Source: Devosia sp. (GTDB lineage Bacteria > Pseudomonadota > Alphaproteobacteria > Rhizobiales > Devosiaceae). From it: a DNA stretch of 64,000 nt. The stretch is taken from positions 2,343,501 to 2,407,500 of the forward strand of contig NZ_CP075529.1 in assembly GCF_025809055.1 (NCBI RefSeq), given 5' to 3'. This document shows, in pieces, positions 52,470-60,831 of the stretch. A program made the translations under genes and the position numbers. The notes beneath the pieces were generated by a model that made no database searches, had not been told where the DNA came from, and was given only the letters and a program-made list of their open reading frames with translations. Within the stretch, counting starts at the first letter, position 1; each line of letters begins with the position of its first letter.

Positions 52470-53945
52470 ATGAGCGTTCATTTGCAGAAATCGGCAGTGT
52501 GCCTGGATGATCCGGGCCTGCTCAAGAGTTTCGCCTATATCGGCGGCCGCTGGGTGGGCGCGGAAGCCGCCAGCACCATTGCCGTGACCAATCCTGCCGA
52601 CGGCGCCCTTGTGGGCAATGTTGCAAGCCTGGTCGAACACGAGAGTGCCGCGGCCGTGGATGCCGCCGATCAGGCCTTTGGGCCCTGGGCCAGCAAACTC
52701 CCGCAGGAGCGGGCAGCCATCCTCTACCGCTGGTACGAACTGCTGCTCGCCAATCGCGAGGACCTGGCCCGCATAATGACCCTCGAGCAGGGCAAACCGA
52801 TCTCCGAGGCGCGGGGCGAGATCAATTATGCAGCCTCGTTCATCCAGTTCTATTCCGAAGAGGCCAAGCGCCCCAATATCGAAAGCGTAACGTCCCACCT
52901 GCCCGATGCCGAGGTGGAAGTCTGGCGCGAGCCCCTGGGCGTTGCGGCACTGATCACGCCCTGGAACTTCCCCTCGGCGATGATCACGCGAAAGGCGGCG
53001 GCGGCCCTTGCTGCCGGCTGCACCGTGATTGTTCACCCCTCGGCGGAAACGCCGTTTTCGGCATTGGCCCTGGCCGAACTTGGCGAGCGCGCCGGATTGC
53101 CGGCAGGCGTTTTCAACGTCGTCACCGGGGAAGCCTCCAAAGTGGTGGAGCCCTGGCTCGGCGACGCACGGGTCCGCGCCCTGTCCTTCACCGGTTCAAC
53201 CCAGGTCGGCAAGCTTCTCTACCGGCGGTCTGCCGAAACGGTGAAGCGCCTGGTCCTCGAACTGGGCGGCCATGCCCCGTTCATCCTGTTTGCCGACGCC
53301 GATTTCGATCAGGCCGTGGACGAGGCCATAAAGGCCAAGTTCGCCACCTCCGGGCAGGACTGCCTGGGCGCCAACCGGTTCTTTGTCGAGCGCCCGATAT
53401 ACGATGCCTTCTGTGCCGAATTCGCACGCCGGGCAGCCAGGCTCACGCTTGGCGCAGGCATGGACGACCCCGATATCGGCCCGCTGATGAACGAAAAGGC
53501 CGTGGCCAAGCAGCGCCAGCACGTCGACGACGCGGTACGTCGCGGCGCGCGCGTCCTCACCGGCGGCAAGATCGGCAAACAGGGTCCGCTCTTCTTCGAA
53601 CCCACGGTCCTGGCAGACGTCGCGCCCGAGGCACTGATCATGAGCGAGGAAACCTTCGGCCCGGTTGCCGCAATCGTGCCCTTCGACAGCGAAGAAGAGG
53701 TTCTGGCAGCCGCAAATGCCACCGAATACGGGTTGGTGGCCTATCTCCATACGCAAAATCCCCGGCGCATCTATCGCGCCAGCCGCGCCCTCCAGTTCGG
53801 CATGGTGGCAGTCAACCGCACAAAGGTGACCGGGGCGCCGATCCCCTTTGGCGGCATGAAACAATCCGGAATTGAACGGGAAGGCTCCCGGCTGGGCATG
53901 GAGGCCTTCACCGAGGTCAAATATGTCTGCCGCGACTGGGCCTGA
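52470..53945 (+). CDS. NAD(P)-dependent semialdehyde dehydrogenase (DoeC/Ssd type)
   Basis: A 491-residue aldehyde dehydrogenase, succinate-semialdehyde dehydrogenase branch. PWNFPSAMITRKAAAAL, LELGGHAPF with Glu264 and SGQDCLGANR with catalytic Cys298 are present. In the ectoine path it would oxidise aspartate semialdehyde to aspartate (DoeC role) or act on succinate semialdehyde; both names are used. The position of the conserved K-P-A cofactor motif reads IVHPSAETP, with His for Lys, which is odd. It follows asnC by 111 bp with the repeats above and precedes doeD by 23 bp. Confidence 0.9.
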   Translation: MSVHLQKSAVCLDDPGLLKSFAYIGGRWVGAEAASTIAVTNPADGALVGNVASLVEHESAAAVDAADQAFGPWASKLPQERAAILYRWYELLLANREDLARIMTLEQGKPISEARGEINYAASFIQFYSEEAKRPNIESVTSHLPDAEVEVWREPLGVAALITPWNFPSAMITRKAAAALAAGCTVIVHPSAETPFSALALAELGERAGLPAGVFNVVTGEASKVVEPWLGDARVRALSFTGSTQVGKLLYRRSAETVKRLVLELGGHAPFILFADADFDQAVDEAIKAKFATSGQDCLGANRFFVERPIYDAFCAEFARRAARLTLGAGMDDPDIGPLMNEKAVAKQRQHVDDAVRRGARVLTGGKIGKQGPLFFEPTVLADVAPEALIMSEETFGPVAAIVPFDSEEEVLAAANATEYGLVAYLHTQNPRRIYRASRALQFGMVAVNRTKVTGAPIPFGGMKQSGIEREGSRLGMEAFTEVKYVCRDWA

Positions 53946-53968
53946 CCAAGAACAGAAAGGCAAGGCAA

Positions 53969-55339
53969 ATGCTTTCGAATGACCAGCTCTCCCAGTGGGA
54001 CCGGGACTTTTTCTTCCATCCCTCCACCCATTTGGCGCAGCACGCCCGCGGCGAAACGCCCAACCGGATCATCACCGGCGGCTCCGGCGTCTATATCGAG
54101 GATCGTGACGGCAACCGGCTGCTGGATGCTTTTGCCGGCCTCTACTGCGTCAATGTCGGCTACGGGCGCAGCGAGATTGCCGAGGCCATTGCCGAACAGG
54201 CGCGCAAGCTGGCCTATTACCACGCCTATGTCGGGCACGGCACGGAGGCCTCGATCACCCTGGCCCGGATGATCCTCGAGCGCGCGCCGGCCAATATGTC
54301 CAAGGTGTATTTCGGACTTTCCGGGTCCGATGCCAACGAAACCAATATCAAGCTGGTCTGGTACTACAACAACGTGCTGGGGCGCCCGGAAAAGAAGAAG
54401 ATCATCTCGCGCTGGCGCGGCTACCATGGCTCCGGCCTCATGACCGGTTCGCTGACTGGTCTGGGCCTCTTCCACAAGAAGTTCGACCTGCCCCTTGCGC
54501 AGGTCCTGCATACCGAGGCGCCCTACTATTTCCGTCGCGATGACCTGGCGCTGGGCGAGGCCGAATTCGTGGCCCATTGCGTCGCCGAGCTGGAAGCCTT
54601 GATCGCCGCCGAGGGTGCCGGCACCATTGCCGCGTTCATCGGCGAGCCGGCACTGGGAACCGGCGGGCTGGTTCCGCCGCCCGAGGGCTATTGGGCTGCC
54701 ATCCAGGAGGTGCTGCAAAGGCACGATATCCTGTTGATCGCGGATGAAGTGGTCAGCGGCTTCGGCCGGCTCGGATCCATGTTCGGCTCGACCCATTACG
54801 GCATCGAACCCGATATCATCACCATCGCCAAGGGACTGACCTCGGCCTACGCGCCACTGTCGGGCTCGATCATTTCGAGCAAGGTCTGGTCGGTCCTGGA
54901 ACAGGGCACCGACGAGTTCGGCCCGATCGGGCACGGCTGGACCTATTCCGCCCATCCTATCGGGGCGGCTGCGGGCATTGCCAATCTCGAACTGGTGGAT
55001 TCGCTCGGCCTGGTCGCCAATGCCGCCAACACCGGCGCCTGGTTCCTTGCGGCGATGCGGGACGCGCTGGGCGATCATCCGCATGTCGGCGACATTCGCG
55101 GCGAGGGGCTGTTAGTGGCGGTGGAGTTCGTCGCCGACCGGGACACCCGCACGTTCTTCGATCCCGACCGAAAGGTGGGGCCGCAGATCGCGGCAGCGCT
55201 CGTCAAGCGCGGCGTCATTGCCCGCGCCATGCCGCAAGGCGACATCATCGGCTTTGCACCACCCCTCTGCATCACCCGCGAGGAAGCCGCCAAGGTGGTG
55301 GACGCCATGTCCGGGGCGGTCAAGGACGTGCTGGGCTAG
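53969..55339 (+). CDS. doeD: Class III aminotransferase (DoeD, diaminobutyrate transaminase)
   Basis: A 456-residue fold-type I omega-aminotransferase. FGLSGSDANETNIKL binds PLP phosphate, IADEVVSGFGRLG holds the cofactor Asp259, and TIAKGLTSAY includes the PLP lysine Lys288. It would convert L-2,4-diaminobutyrate to aspartate semialdehyde, handing it to the dehydrogenase just upstream. A GC-rich hairpin (GCGGGGCC/GGCCCCGC, 55398-55418) lies after the stop and may assist termination. Confidence 0.9.
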   Translation: MLSNDQLSQWDRDFFFHPSTHLAQHARGETPNRIITGGSGVYIEDRDGNRLLDAFAGLYCVNVGYGRSEIAEAIAEQARKLAYYHAYVGHGTEASITLARMILERAPANMSKVYFGLSGSDANETNIKLVWYYNNVLGRPEKKKIISRWRGYHGSGLMTGSLTGLGLFHKKFDLPLAQVLHTEAPYYFRRDDLALGEAEFVAHCVAELEALIAAEGAGTIAAFIGEPALGTGGLVPPPEGYWAAIQEVLQRHDILLIADEVVSGFGRLGSMFGSTHYGIEPDIITIAKGLTSAYAPLSGSIISSKVWSVLEQGTDEFGPIGHGWTYSAHPIGAAAGIANLELVDSLGLVANAANTGAWFLAAMRDALGDHPHVGDIRGEGLLVAVEFVADRDTRTFFDPDRKVGPQIAAALVKRGVIARAMPQGDIIGFAPPLCITREEAAKVVDAMSGAVKDVLG

Positions 55340-55534
55340 GCCCTTCCAAAGCGCAGCCCGCCCCACGGGCGCCAACTGCCTGGATCACAGCCACTACGCG
55401 GGGCCGCACGGGCCCCGCAGCATCGACACGCCCAGCCCGGATGCCGGCCAGTCGCGCAAGCGCACGCATTGATGCGCATGGTTGCCATGGCGACGGCGTT
55501 TGCGCATTTGCATTCAGGAAATGACCGGAAGGAC

Positions 55535-55624
55535 TGGCGGAGAGAGAGGGATTCGAACCCCCGATAGAGTTGCCCCTATGCCGCATTTCGAGTGCGGTGC
55601 ATTCAACCGCTCTGCCATCTCTCC
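55535..55624 (-). tRNA. tRNA-Ser (anticodon CGA)
   Basis: Reading the minus strand, the 90-nt gene starts GGAGAGATGGCAGAG and ends TCTCTCC-G-CCA with encoded CCA. The anticodon arm is CCGCA-CTCGAAA-TGCGG, so the anticodon is CGA, which reads UCG. The T-arm GGGGGTTCGAATCCC and the long variable arm (AGGGGCAACTCT) are typical of class II serine tRNAs. Confidence 0.97.
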
Positions 55625-55708
55625 GCGAGATCGAAAGACAGCCGCAGGCCGCCCGTGGTTGATACGCGGCGGCTTATGACATAGCGGAAGCCAGCCCGCA
55701 ACTCCCCC

Positions 55709-55812
55709 TAGAGCGTTTTCAGGAAAAGTGGACACCACTTTTCCGGTTCGAAAACGTGACAAATCAACAATCTAGAGCACTCGTTCTGATTCAATCAGAA
55801 CGAGAAATGCTT
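55709..55812 (+). repeat. Palindromic intergenic repeat, copy B
   Basis: Second copy of the element at 4701-4803, here on the plus strand. Two hairpins: GAAAAGTG-GACAC-CACTTTTC flanked by GCGTTTTC and GAAAACG, then CTCGTTCTGATT-C-AATCAGAACGAG, a 12-bp perfect stem with a one-base loop. It lies between the tRNA and the metal-dependent hydrolase gene, in a 320-bp gap that holds nothing else I can identify. Confidence 0.85.
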
Positions 55813-55944
55813 TAGCCGGCGCAGCGTCGAAAATTTGGCCGCTCCCGGCCCGAGCTTTCCGCTCACGATCGCGTGCAGGGCCGATCCATTCTGCCCGCCA
55901 TGCGTTGCACTCAGGTCGAAATCCATTTTCCACGGGGTAAACCT

Positions 55945-56721
55945 ATGGTCACGCGTCGTACCATCATCACGGCCATGGCGGGCTTGCCCATTTCCGGGCT
56001 GGCCGTCAATCTGGGCCTATCCGCTGCAACCCGCGCACAGGACACCGTCATGGCCGACACAATCAGCACCAGCGCCGGCGATCTCGTCATCCACCCGGTC
56101 GATCATGCCAGCCTGGTCCTGGAATGGAATGGCGGAGCCATCTATGTCGACCCGGTCGGTGGCGCCGAACTCTATGCCGGTCTTCCCGCCCCCACGGCCA
56201 TTCTCATCACCCATGGTCACGGCGATCATTTCGACCTGCCGACCCTGGAGGCCATTGCCGGCTCCGCGCCGCTCATCACCAACCAGGATGTGTTCGGCAA
56301 ACTGCCCGAGACGCTCAAGGCCAATGCCACCGCGCTCGCCAATGGCGATGACGGCACCATCACCGATGTGCCCATTCGCGCCATTGCCGCCCACAACACC
56401 ACCGAAGACCGCATGAATTATCATCCGGTCGGGGTGGGCAATGGCTATGTGCTCACCTTCGGGGACGCCCAGGTCTATATTGCCGGCGATACCGAACCGA
56501 CCGAGGACATGCTGGGCCTCAGCGGCATCACCGTGGCCTTCCTGCCCATGAACCTGCCCTATACCATGACCCCCGAACAGGCGGTGGAGGCGATCAACAC
56601 CTTCAAGCCGACGATCATCTATCCCTATCATTATGGCGACAGCGATCTGGCCCCGCTTGAAACCGATCTCGAAGAGGGGATCGAGCTGCGGCTGCGCAAC
56701 TGGTATCCCAATGCCGGCTGA
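55945..56721 (+). CDS. Exported metallo-beta-lactamase-fold hydrolase (UlaG-like)
   Basis: A 258-residue protein. Near the N-terminus TRRTIITAMAGLPISGLAV is a twin-arginine-like signal with a following hydrophobic stretch, so Tat export is probable. The mature part is an MBL-fold hydrolase with HGHGDHFD at 90-97 (His90, His92, Asp94, His95) and AGDTEPTEDM for the bridging Asp; YPYHYGDSDL gives the last His. It belongs to the broad UlaG/L-ascorbate-lactonase-like group, of which many remain unassigned. Stands alone between a tRNA gene and the ribosomal protein operon. Confidence 0.87.
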   Translation: MVTRRTIITAMAGLPISGLAVNLGLSAATRAQDTVMADTISTSAGDLVIHPVDHASLVLEWNGGAIYVDPVGGAELYAGLPAPTAILITHGHGDHFDLPTLEAIAGSAPLITNQDVFGKLPETLKANATALANGDDGTITDVPIRAIAAHNTTEDRMNYHPVGVGNGYVLTFGDAQVYIAGDTEPTEDMLGLSGITVAFLPMNLPYTMTPEQAVEAINTFKPTIIYPYHYGDSDLAPLETDLEEGIELRLRNWYPNAG

Positions 56722-56797
56722 TCGCCGGGCCGGTCCCCTACCTGGCGCAATCGCGGCTTGACTCTTGGCCCTTTTGCCCCGATAAGCCACGCCATCT

Positions 56798-56832
56798 GCG
56801 CACCGGTCCGTCCGGTGCGCTGGTTTTGTTTG
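56798..56832 (+). terminator. Intrinsic terminator before the rplU operon
   Basis: GCGCACCGG, loop TCCGT, CCGGTGCGC make a perfect 9-bp stem followed by TGGTTTTGTTT. It ends the MBL hydrolase transcript, or acts as a leader hairpin of rplU if a promoter lies upstream. The remaining 130 bp up to rplU hold no gene and should contain the ribosomal promoter. Confidence 0.75.
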
Positions 56833-56961
56833 AAAACGCTGCTCGAGGCTGCCGGCCGGAACTCATTCGGCCCCGACTTCTGAAAAGCCCGCGGAACTGG
56901 CACGAAAGCCGCGGCGCCACAGAGCGCGACAGATAGGGACCGGTCGGGAAAACCTGCCGGC

Positions 56962-57633
56962 ATGAATATGACTTTCGCCGTTATCAAGACGGGCGGGAAG
57001 CAGTACAAGGTTGCTGCCAACGACGTCATCAAGATCGAAAAGCTCGAGGCCGAGGCCGGTGACGTGGTCACCTTTGACCAGGTTCTCATGGTTGGCGACA
57101 CCATCGGCGCTCCGCTGGTGGAAGGCGCTCTGGTGGCCGGCGAGCTGGTCGAGACCAAGAAGAGCAAGACCGTCATCATCTTCAAGAAGCGTCGCCGCCA
57201 CAATTCGCGCCGCCGCAACGGTCACCGTCAGCTGCTCTCCACCGTCCGCATCACCGAAATCCTGACCGGCGGCGCCAAGCCTGCCGCTAAGGCAGCCGCC
57301 AAGGCCGAAAAGGCCCCGGCCAAGAAGGCGGAAGCCAAGGCTGAAGCGAAGGCCGAACCCAAGGCCAAGGCCGCCAAGGCAGCGTCTGCTCCGGCAGCCG
57401 AGTTCAAGGACGACCTCAAGCTGATCGGTGGCGTCGGCCCGGCTCTCGAAAAGAAGCTGCACGACGCCGGTGTGACCAGCCTCAAGCAGATCGCCGACTG
57501 GACCGCCGAAGACGTGGCCAAGTTCGACGAAGTGCTGAACTTCAAGGGCCGTATCGAGCGTGAAGAATGGATCGCTCAGGCCAAGGATCTTGTCGCCGGC
57601 AAGGGTCCGCGCGCCAAGGCCGACAAGGAATAA
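56962..57633 (+). CDS. rplU: 50S ribosomal protein L21 with long C-terminal extension
   Basis: A 223-residue L21. Residues 3-103 are the standard protein (FAVIKTGGKQYKV, then KKSKTVIIFKKRRRHNSRRRNGHRQ), twice as short as this whole protein. From about 104 an Ala/Lys-rich linker (to 145) leads into a helix-hairpin-helix unit (DDLKLIGGVGPALEKKLHDAG and then TSLKQIADWTAEDVAKFDEVL), a design seen in Hyphomicrobiales L21. The extra domain could bind nucleic acid or other ribosomal parts. Start is ATG 56962; ATG 56968 is equally possible. Precedes rpmA by 12 bp. Confidence 0.97.
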   Translation: MNMTFAVIKTGGKQYKVAANDVIKIEKLEAEAGDVVTFDQVLMVGDTIGAPLVEGALVAGELVETKKSKTVIIFKKRRRHNSRRRNGHRQLLSTVRITEILTGGAKPAAKAAAKAEKAPAKKAEAKAEAKAEPKAKAAKAASAPAAEFKDDLKLIGGVGPALEKKLHDAGVTSLKQIADWTAEDVAKFDEVLNFKGRIEREEWIAQAKDLVAGKGPRAKADKE

Positions 57634-57645
57634 GGAGCTTAGACC

Positions 57646-57912
57646 ATGGCACATAAGAAAGCAGGCGGTTCATCCCGCAACGGTCGTGATACCGCTGGCC
57701 GTCGTCTCGGCGTCAAGAAGTTCGGTGGCGAAGCTGTCGTCGCCGGCAATATCATCATCCGTCAGCGCGGCACCAAGTGGGCCGTGGGCACCGGTGTTGG
57801 CCTGGGCAAGGACCACACCATCTATGCCCTGATCGACGGCAATGTCTCGTTCCGCACCCGTGCGAACAGCAAAGTGCACGTGTCTGTCGTCCCGGCAGAG
57901 GCCGCCGAATAA
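57646..57912 (+). CDS. rpmA: 50S ribosomal protein L27
   Basis: An 88-residue L27, with the conserved N-terminus MAHKKAGGSSRNGRDTAGR that reaches the peptidyl transferase centre, and GVKKFGGEAVVAGNIIIRQRG following. It lies 12 bp after rplU, as in nearly all bacteria, and a strong terminator follows about 70 bp after its stop. Confidence 0.98.
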   Translation: MAHKKAGGSSRNGRDTAGRRLGVKKFGGEAVVAGNIIIRQRGTKWAVGTGVGLGKDHTIYALIDGNVSFRTRANSKVHVSVVPAEAAE

Positions 57913-57980
57913 TCCGGCAGGCCTGACCAACCCGCCGGTGACCTTGTTCCCCGGCGTGTTTGGCGACAACCAGCAGATGC

Positions 57981-58015
57981 AAAGGGGAACCGGGTCCACC
58001 GGTTCCCCTTTTCGT
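57981..58015 (+). terminator. Intrinsic terminator after rpmA
   Basis: AAAGGGGAACCGG (57981-57993), loop GTCCA, CCGGTTCCCCTTT (57999-58011) form a perfect 13-bp stem, followed by TTCGTTT. It closes the rplU-rpmA unit 69 bp after the rpmA stop; the acetyltransferase gene begins 20 bp further on, so some readthrough or a promoter within this stretch is required for it. Confidence 0.9.
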
Positions 58016-58031
58016 TTCTGGAAACACCATC

Positions 58032-58562
58032 ATGACCAGCATCAAGCATTATCTGCCCGCAACCCTGCGCACCGAGCGGCTGGTCCTGTCCACCCCCACA
58101 ATGGCCGATGCGCCCGCCATCGCGGCATTGTGCAACAATAAAAACGTCCACAAATGGATGGCGCGGCTGCCCTTCCCCTATACGGCCGAAGACGCCCGCT
58201 TCTTCATCGAACACATCGTGCCCAGCGACACCGAGGCCTGCTACGGCCTGCGTCGCGGCGATGACTTCATCGGCGTCGTCGGTCTCACCTTTTCGCCCGG
58301 CGCGGTGCCCGAGCTCGGCTATTGGCTGGGCGAACCTTATTGGGGCCATGGCTACGCCACCGAGGCCGCCCAGGCCCTCGTTGCCGCCGCCCGGGCGGCA
58401 GGGGCCGGGGCCCTGGGCTCGCGTGCCCTTCTCGACAATGCCGGCTCGAGGAAGGTTCTGGCCAAGACCGGCTTTGTCGAAACCGGCACGGCCATCGAGA
58501 CCGCCAACAACCTCGCCGGCCGCACCATGGTCCTGTTCAGGCAGGAGCTCGACCCCAGATGA
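58032..58562 (+). CDS. GNAT-family N-acetyltransferase (first of three)
   Basis: A 176-residue RimJ/RimL-type GNAT protein: RTERLVLSTPTMADAPAIAAL at the start, GYWLGEPYWGHGYATEA with the acetyl-CoA-binding loop (about 98-115), and NAGSRKVLAKTGFVETG at the end of the fold. Members acetylate N-terminal residues of ribosomal proteins or small amines and antibiotics. It overlaps the next gene by ATGA at 58559-58562. The place between rpmA and obgE is common for GNATs in Hyphomicrobiales. Confidence 0.93.
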   Translation: MTSIKHYLPATLRTERLVLSTPTMADAPAIAALCNNKNVHKWMARLPFPYTAEDARFFIEHIVPSDTEACYGLRRGDDFIGVVGLTFSPGAVPELGYWLGEPYWGHGYATEAAQALVAAARAAGAGALGSRALLDNAGSRKVLAKTGFVETGTAIETANNLAGRTMVLFRQELDPR

Positions 58563-59086
58563 CCGAGCTGCGCACATCCCGCCTCATCCTGCGTCCGGCC
58601 CGGCCCGATGATGCCCCCTCCTATGCCCTGGGCGTCGGCGACTACGACGTCGCCCGCTGGCTCAGCGCCCTGCCCTTTCCCTATAGCCTGCCCATGGCCA
58701 GCGACTGGCTGCGCCAGGTGCCCGAGCCCACCCCGGAGCGGGCGCTGTTCATCATCGAGCATCCCCGCCGGGGCCTCATCGGTTGCGTCACGCTTTTGGA
58801 CGAGCTCGGCTTCTGGCTGGCGCGGCCGCATTGGGGACGCGGCTATGTCACCGAAGCGGCGGGCGCGTTGATCGACTGGCATTTCGCCGCCACCGCGGCC
58901 GATGCGATCGCCTGTTCGGCCCAGGCCGGTAACCTGGCCTCCCTGCGTGTCCAGGCCAAGCTCGGCTTTGTTGAAACCGGCCGGCAAATGCGGTTTTCTC
59001 AATGCCTGCAGCACAATATCGATCACGTGCTGACCAGCCTGTCCCGATCCGGCTGGCAATCGCGGAGGCCCTCGCTATGCGCCTGA
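58559..59086 (+). CDS. GNAT-family N-acetyltransferase (second of three)
   Basis: A 175-residue GNAT of the same RimJ-like group: RTSRLILRPARPDDAPSYALG, FWLARPHWGRGYVTEAAGAL and NLASLRVQAKLGFVETGRQ match the other two at their key positions. The acetyl-CoA loop is HWGRGYVTEA. It is joined to the first gene by an ATGA overlap and overlaps the third by 10 bp. Likely a tandem duplicate of its neighbour that has since diverged. Substrate unknown. Confidence 0.92.
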   Translation: MTELRTSRLILRPARPDDAPSYALGVGDYDVARWLSALPFPYSLPMASDWLRQVPEPTPERALFIIEHPRRGLIGCVTLLDELGFWLARPHWGRGYVTEAAGALIDWHFAATAADAIACSAQAGNLASLRVQAKLGFVETGRQMRFSQCLQHNIDHVLTSLSRSGWQSRRPSLCA

Positions 59087-59643
59087 CAGAGCCGACGACG
59101 CCGGTGCTGCGGACCCGCCGGCTGGTCTTGCGCGCGCCGCGCATGGAGGACGCGCCCGACATTGCCCGGCATCTGAACAATTTCGAGGTATCGGGCAATC
59201 TGGCCCGCGTGCCCTTTCCCTATCATCTCAGCGATGCCCGCGCCTGGATTCGCAGCCGGCAGGGCCAGACCCAGCCCGGCGAAGCCAATTTCACCATCGA
59301 GGTCGATGGCATGGGCTATGTCGGCCATCTCGGCTTTCACATGCAGGGCGAGGAGCCCGGCGTGGGCTATTGGCTGGGCCGCCCCTTCTGGGGCAAGGGC
59401 ATCATGTCCGAGGCGGTCGAGGCGGCCATAAACTGGCTGTTTTCCGCCAGCGATTTTGCCACCATCCGCTCCGGCGTTTTCTATTTCAACGCCGCTTCGC
59501 TCGCCATCCAGACCAAGCTCGGCTTCACCGAAACCGGCCGCTCGAGCCTGCTCTGCCTTGCACGCGGCGCCGAGGTGGAGCATATCGACACCCAATTGAC
59601 GCGAGAGCGTTTCCAGCACATGCGACAGGCATCACGCTCATGA
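59077..59643 (+). CDS. GNAT-family N-acetyltransferase (third of three)
   Basis: A 188-residue GNAT: RTRRLVLRAPRMEDAPDIARHL, GYWLGRPFWGKGIMSEAVEAA with the acetyl-CoA loop, and NAASLAIQTKLGFTETGRSS. The start at 59077 with GGAGG nine bases upstream lies inside the end of the second gene; the stop overlaps obgE (ATGA at 59640-59643). All three are thus in one coupled transcript with the GTPase ObgE. The substrate is unknown; a ribosomal target would fit the neighbours. Confidence 0.92.
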   Translation: MRLTEPTTPVLRTRRLVLRAPRMEDAPDIARHLNNFEVSGNLARVPFPYHLSDARAWIRSRQGQTQPGEANFTIEVDGMGYVGHLGFHMQGEEPGVGYWLGRPFWGKGIMSEAVEAAINWLFSASDFATIRSGVFYFNAASLAIQTKLGFTETGRSSLLCLARGAEVEHIDTQLTRERFQHMRQASRS

Positions 59644-60683
59644 AGTTCCTCGACCAGGCCAAGGTCTATATCAAGTCCGGCTCCGGCGGCGGCGGCGCCG
59701 TCAGTTTCCACCGCGAGAAGTTCATCGAGTTCGGCGGCCCCGATGGTGGCAATGGCGGACGCGGCGGCGATGTCATCGCCGTCTGCACCGAAGGCCTCAA
59801 TACCCTCATCGACTTCCGCTACCAGCAGCATTTCCGCGCCGGAACGGGCGTGCATGGCATGGGCAAGAACCGCACCGGCGCCGATGGCGAGGATATCGTG
59901 CTGCGCGTGCCCAAGGGCACGCAGATCTTCGAGGAAGACCAGGAAACCCTGATCGCCGACTTCACCGAGATCGGCCAGCGCGTGGTCCTGCTCAAGGGCG
60001 GCAATGGCGGCTTCGGCAATGCCTATTTCAAGACCAGCTCCAACCAGGCGCCGCGCCGGGCCAATCCCGGCCAGGAAGGCATCGAAAAGGGCATCTGGCT
60101 GCGCCTGAAGCTCATCGCCGATGCCGGTCTCGTCGGCCAGCCCAATGCGGGAAAATCCACCTTCCTCGCCGCCGTCTCGGCCGCCAAGCCCAAGATCGCC
60201 GACTATCCCTTCACCACCCTGCACCCGAACCTGGGCGTGGTGCGTGTCGGCGAGCGCGAATTCGTCCTCGCCGATATTCCCGGCCTCATCGAGGGGGCCA
60301 GCGAGGGCGTGGGGATCGGTGACCGGTTCCTGGGCCATATCGAGCGCTGCAATATTCTGATCCATCTCATCGATGGCACCAATGAAGACGTTGCCCATGT
60401 CTATAAGGCAGTGCGGCACGAACTGGCCGCCTATGCCGATGTCCTGGCCGACAAGGCCGAGATCGTCGTGCTCAACAAGGTCGACGCCCTCAGCGACGAC
60501 GAGATCAAGGCCAAGGTCAAGGCGCTGAAAAAAGCCAGCAAGGCCGAGGTGCGCCTCGTGTCCGGCGTCAGTGGCGCCGGCGTCGAACAGGTGCTCTGGG
60601 ACGTGCTCAATTTCCTCGACGCCGACAAGGCCGAAATCGCGGAACTGGAAAAGAAGGCCACCGAGGAAAAATGGACGCCGTGA
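59640..60683 (+). CDS. obgE: GTPase ObgE/CgtA
   Basis: A 347-residue Obg-family GTPase that binds the 50S subunit and links ribosome assembly to growth and stress. The glycine-rich Obg fold covers 1-158 (SGSGGGGAVSFHREKFIEFGG, then PDGGNGGRGGDV). The G domain has GQPNAGKST at 166-174, DIPGLIEGAS near 213 and NKVDAL near 285. It lacks a long acidic C-terminal extension. The start at 59640 is coupled to the third GNAT. Confidence 0.97.
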   Translation: MKFLDQAKVYIKSGSGGGGAVSFHREKFIEFGGPDGGNGGRGGDVIAVCTEGLNTLIDFRYQQHFRAGTGVHGMGKNRTGADGEDIVLRVPKGTQIFEEDQETLIADFTEIGQRVVLLKGGNGGFGNAYFKTSSNQAPRRANPGQEGIEKGIWLRLKLIADAGLVGQPNAGKSTFLAAVSAAKPKIADYPFTTLHPNLGVVRVGEREFVLADIPGLIEGASEGVGIGDRFLGHIERCNILIHLIDGTNEDVAHVYKAVRHELAAYADVLADKAEIVVLNKVDALSDDEIKAKVKALKKASKAEVRLVSGVSGAGVEQVLWDVLNFLDADKAEIAELEKKATEEKWTP

Positions 60684-60726
60684 CCTTTTCCTCCCCGATC
60701 GTCAACAGCCGGGTCAAACAACGCGG

Positions 60727-60801
60727 TCATTCCCGCGAAAGCGGGAACCCCTGTTGCCTTTTGGCCCGATCGGGAACGGAGGTTCCCGCTTTCGCGGGAA
60801 G
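60727..60801. repeat. REP-like inverted repeat between obgE and proB
   Basis: TTCCCGCGAAAGCGGGAACC at 60730-60749 and its exact reverse complement at 60781-60800 flank a 31-bp spacer. Each arm is itself a small hairpin (CCCGC-GAAA-GCGGG). A degraded relative lies at 11574-11640. It can serve as bidirectional terminator or transcript-end structure, in a gap of 148 bp without a gene. Confidence 0.9.
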
Positions 60802-60831
60802 GACGCCGTGTTTTCTCGCGGAACAGAGTAG

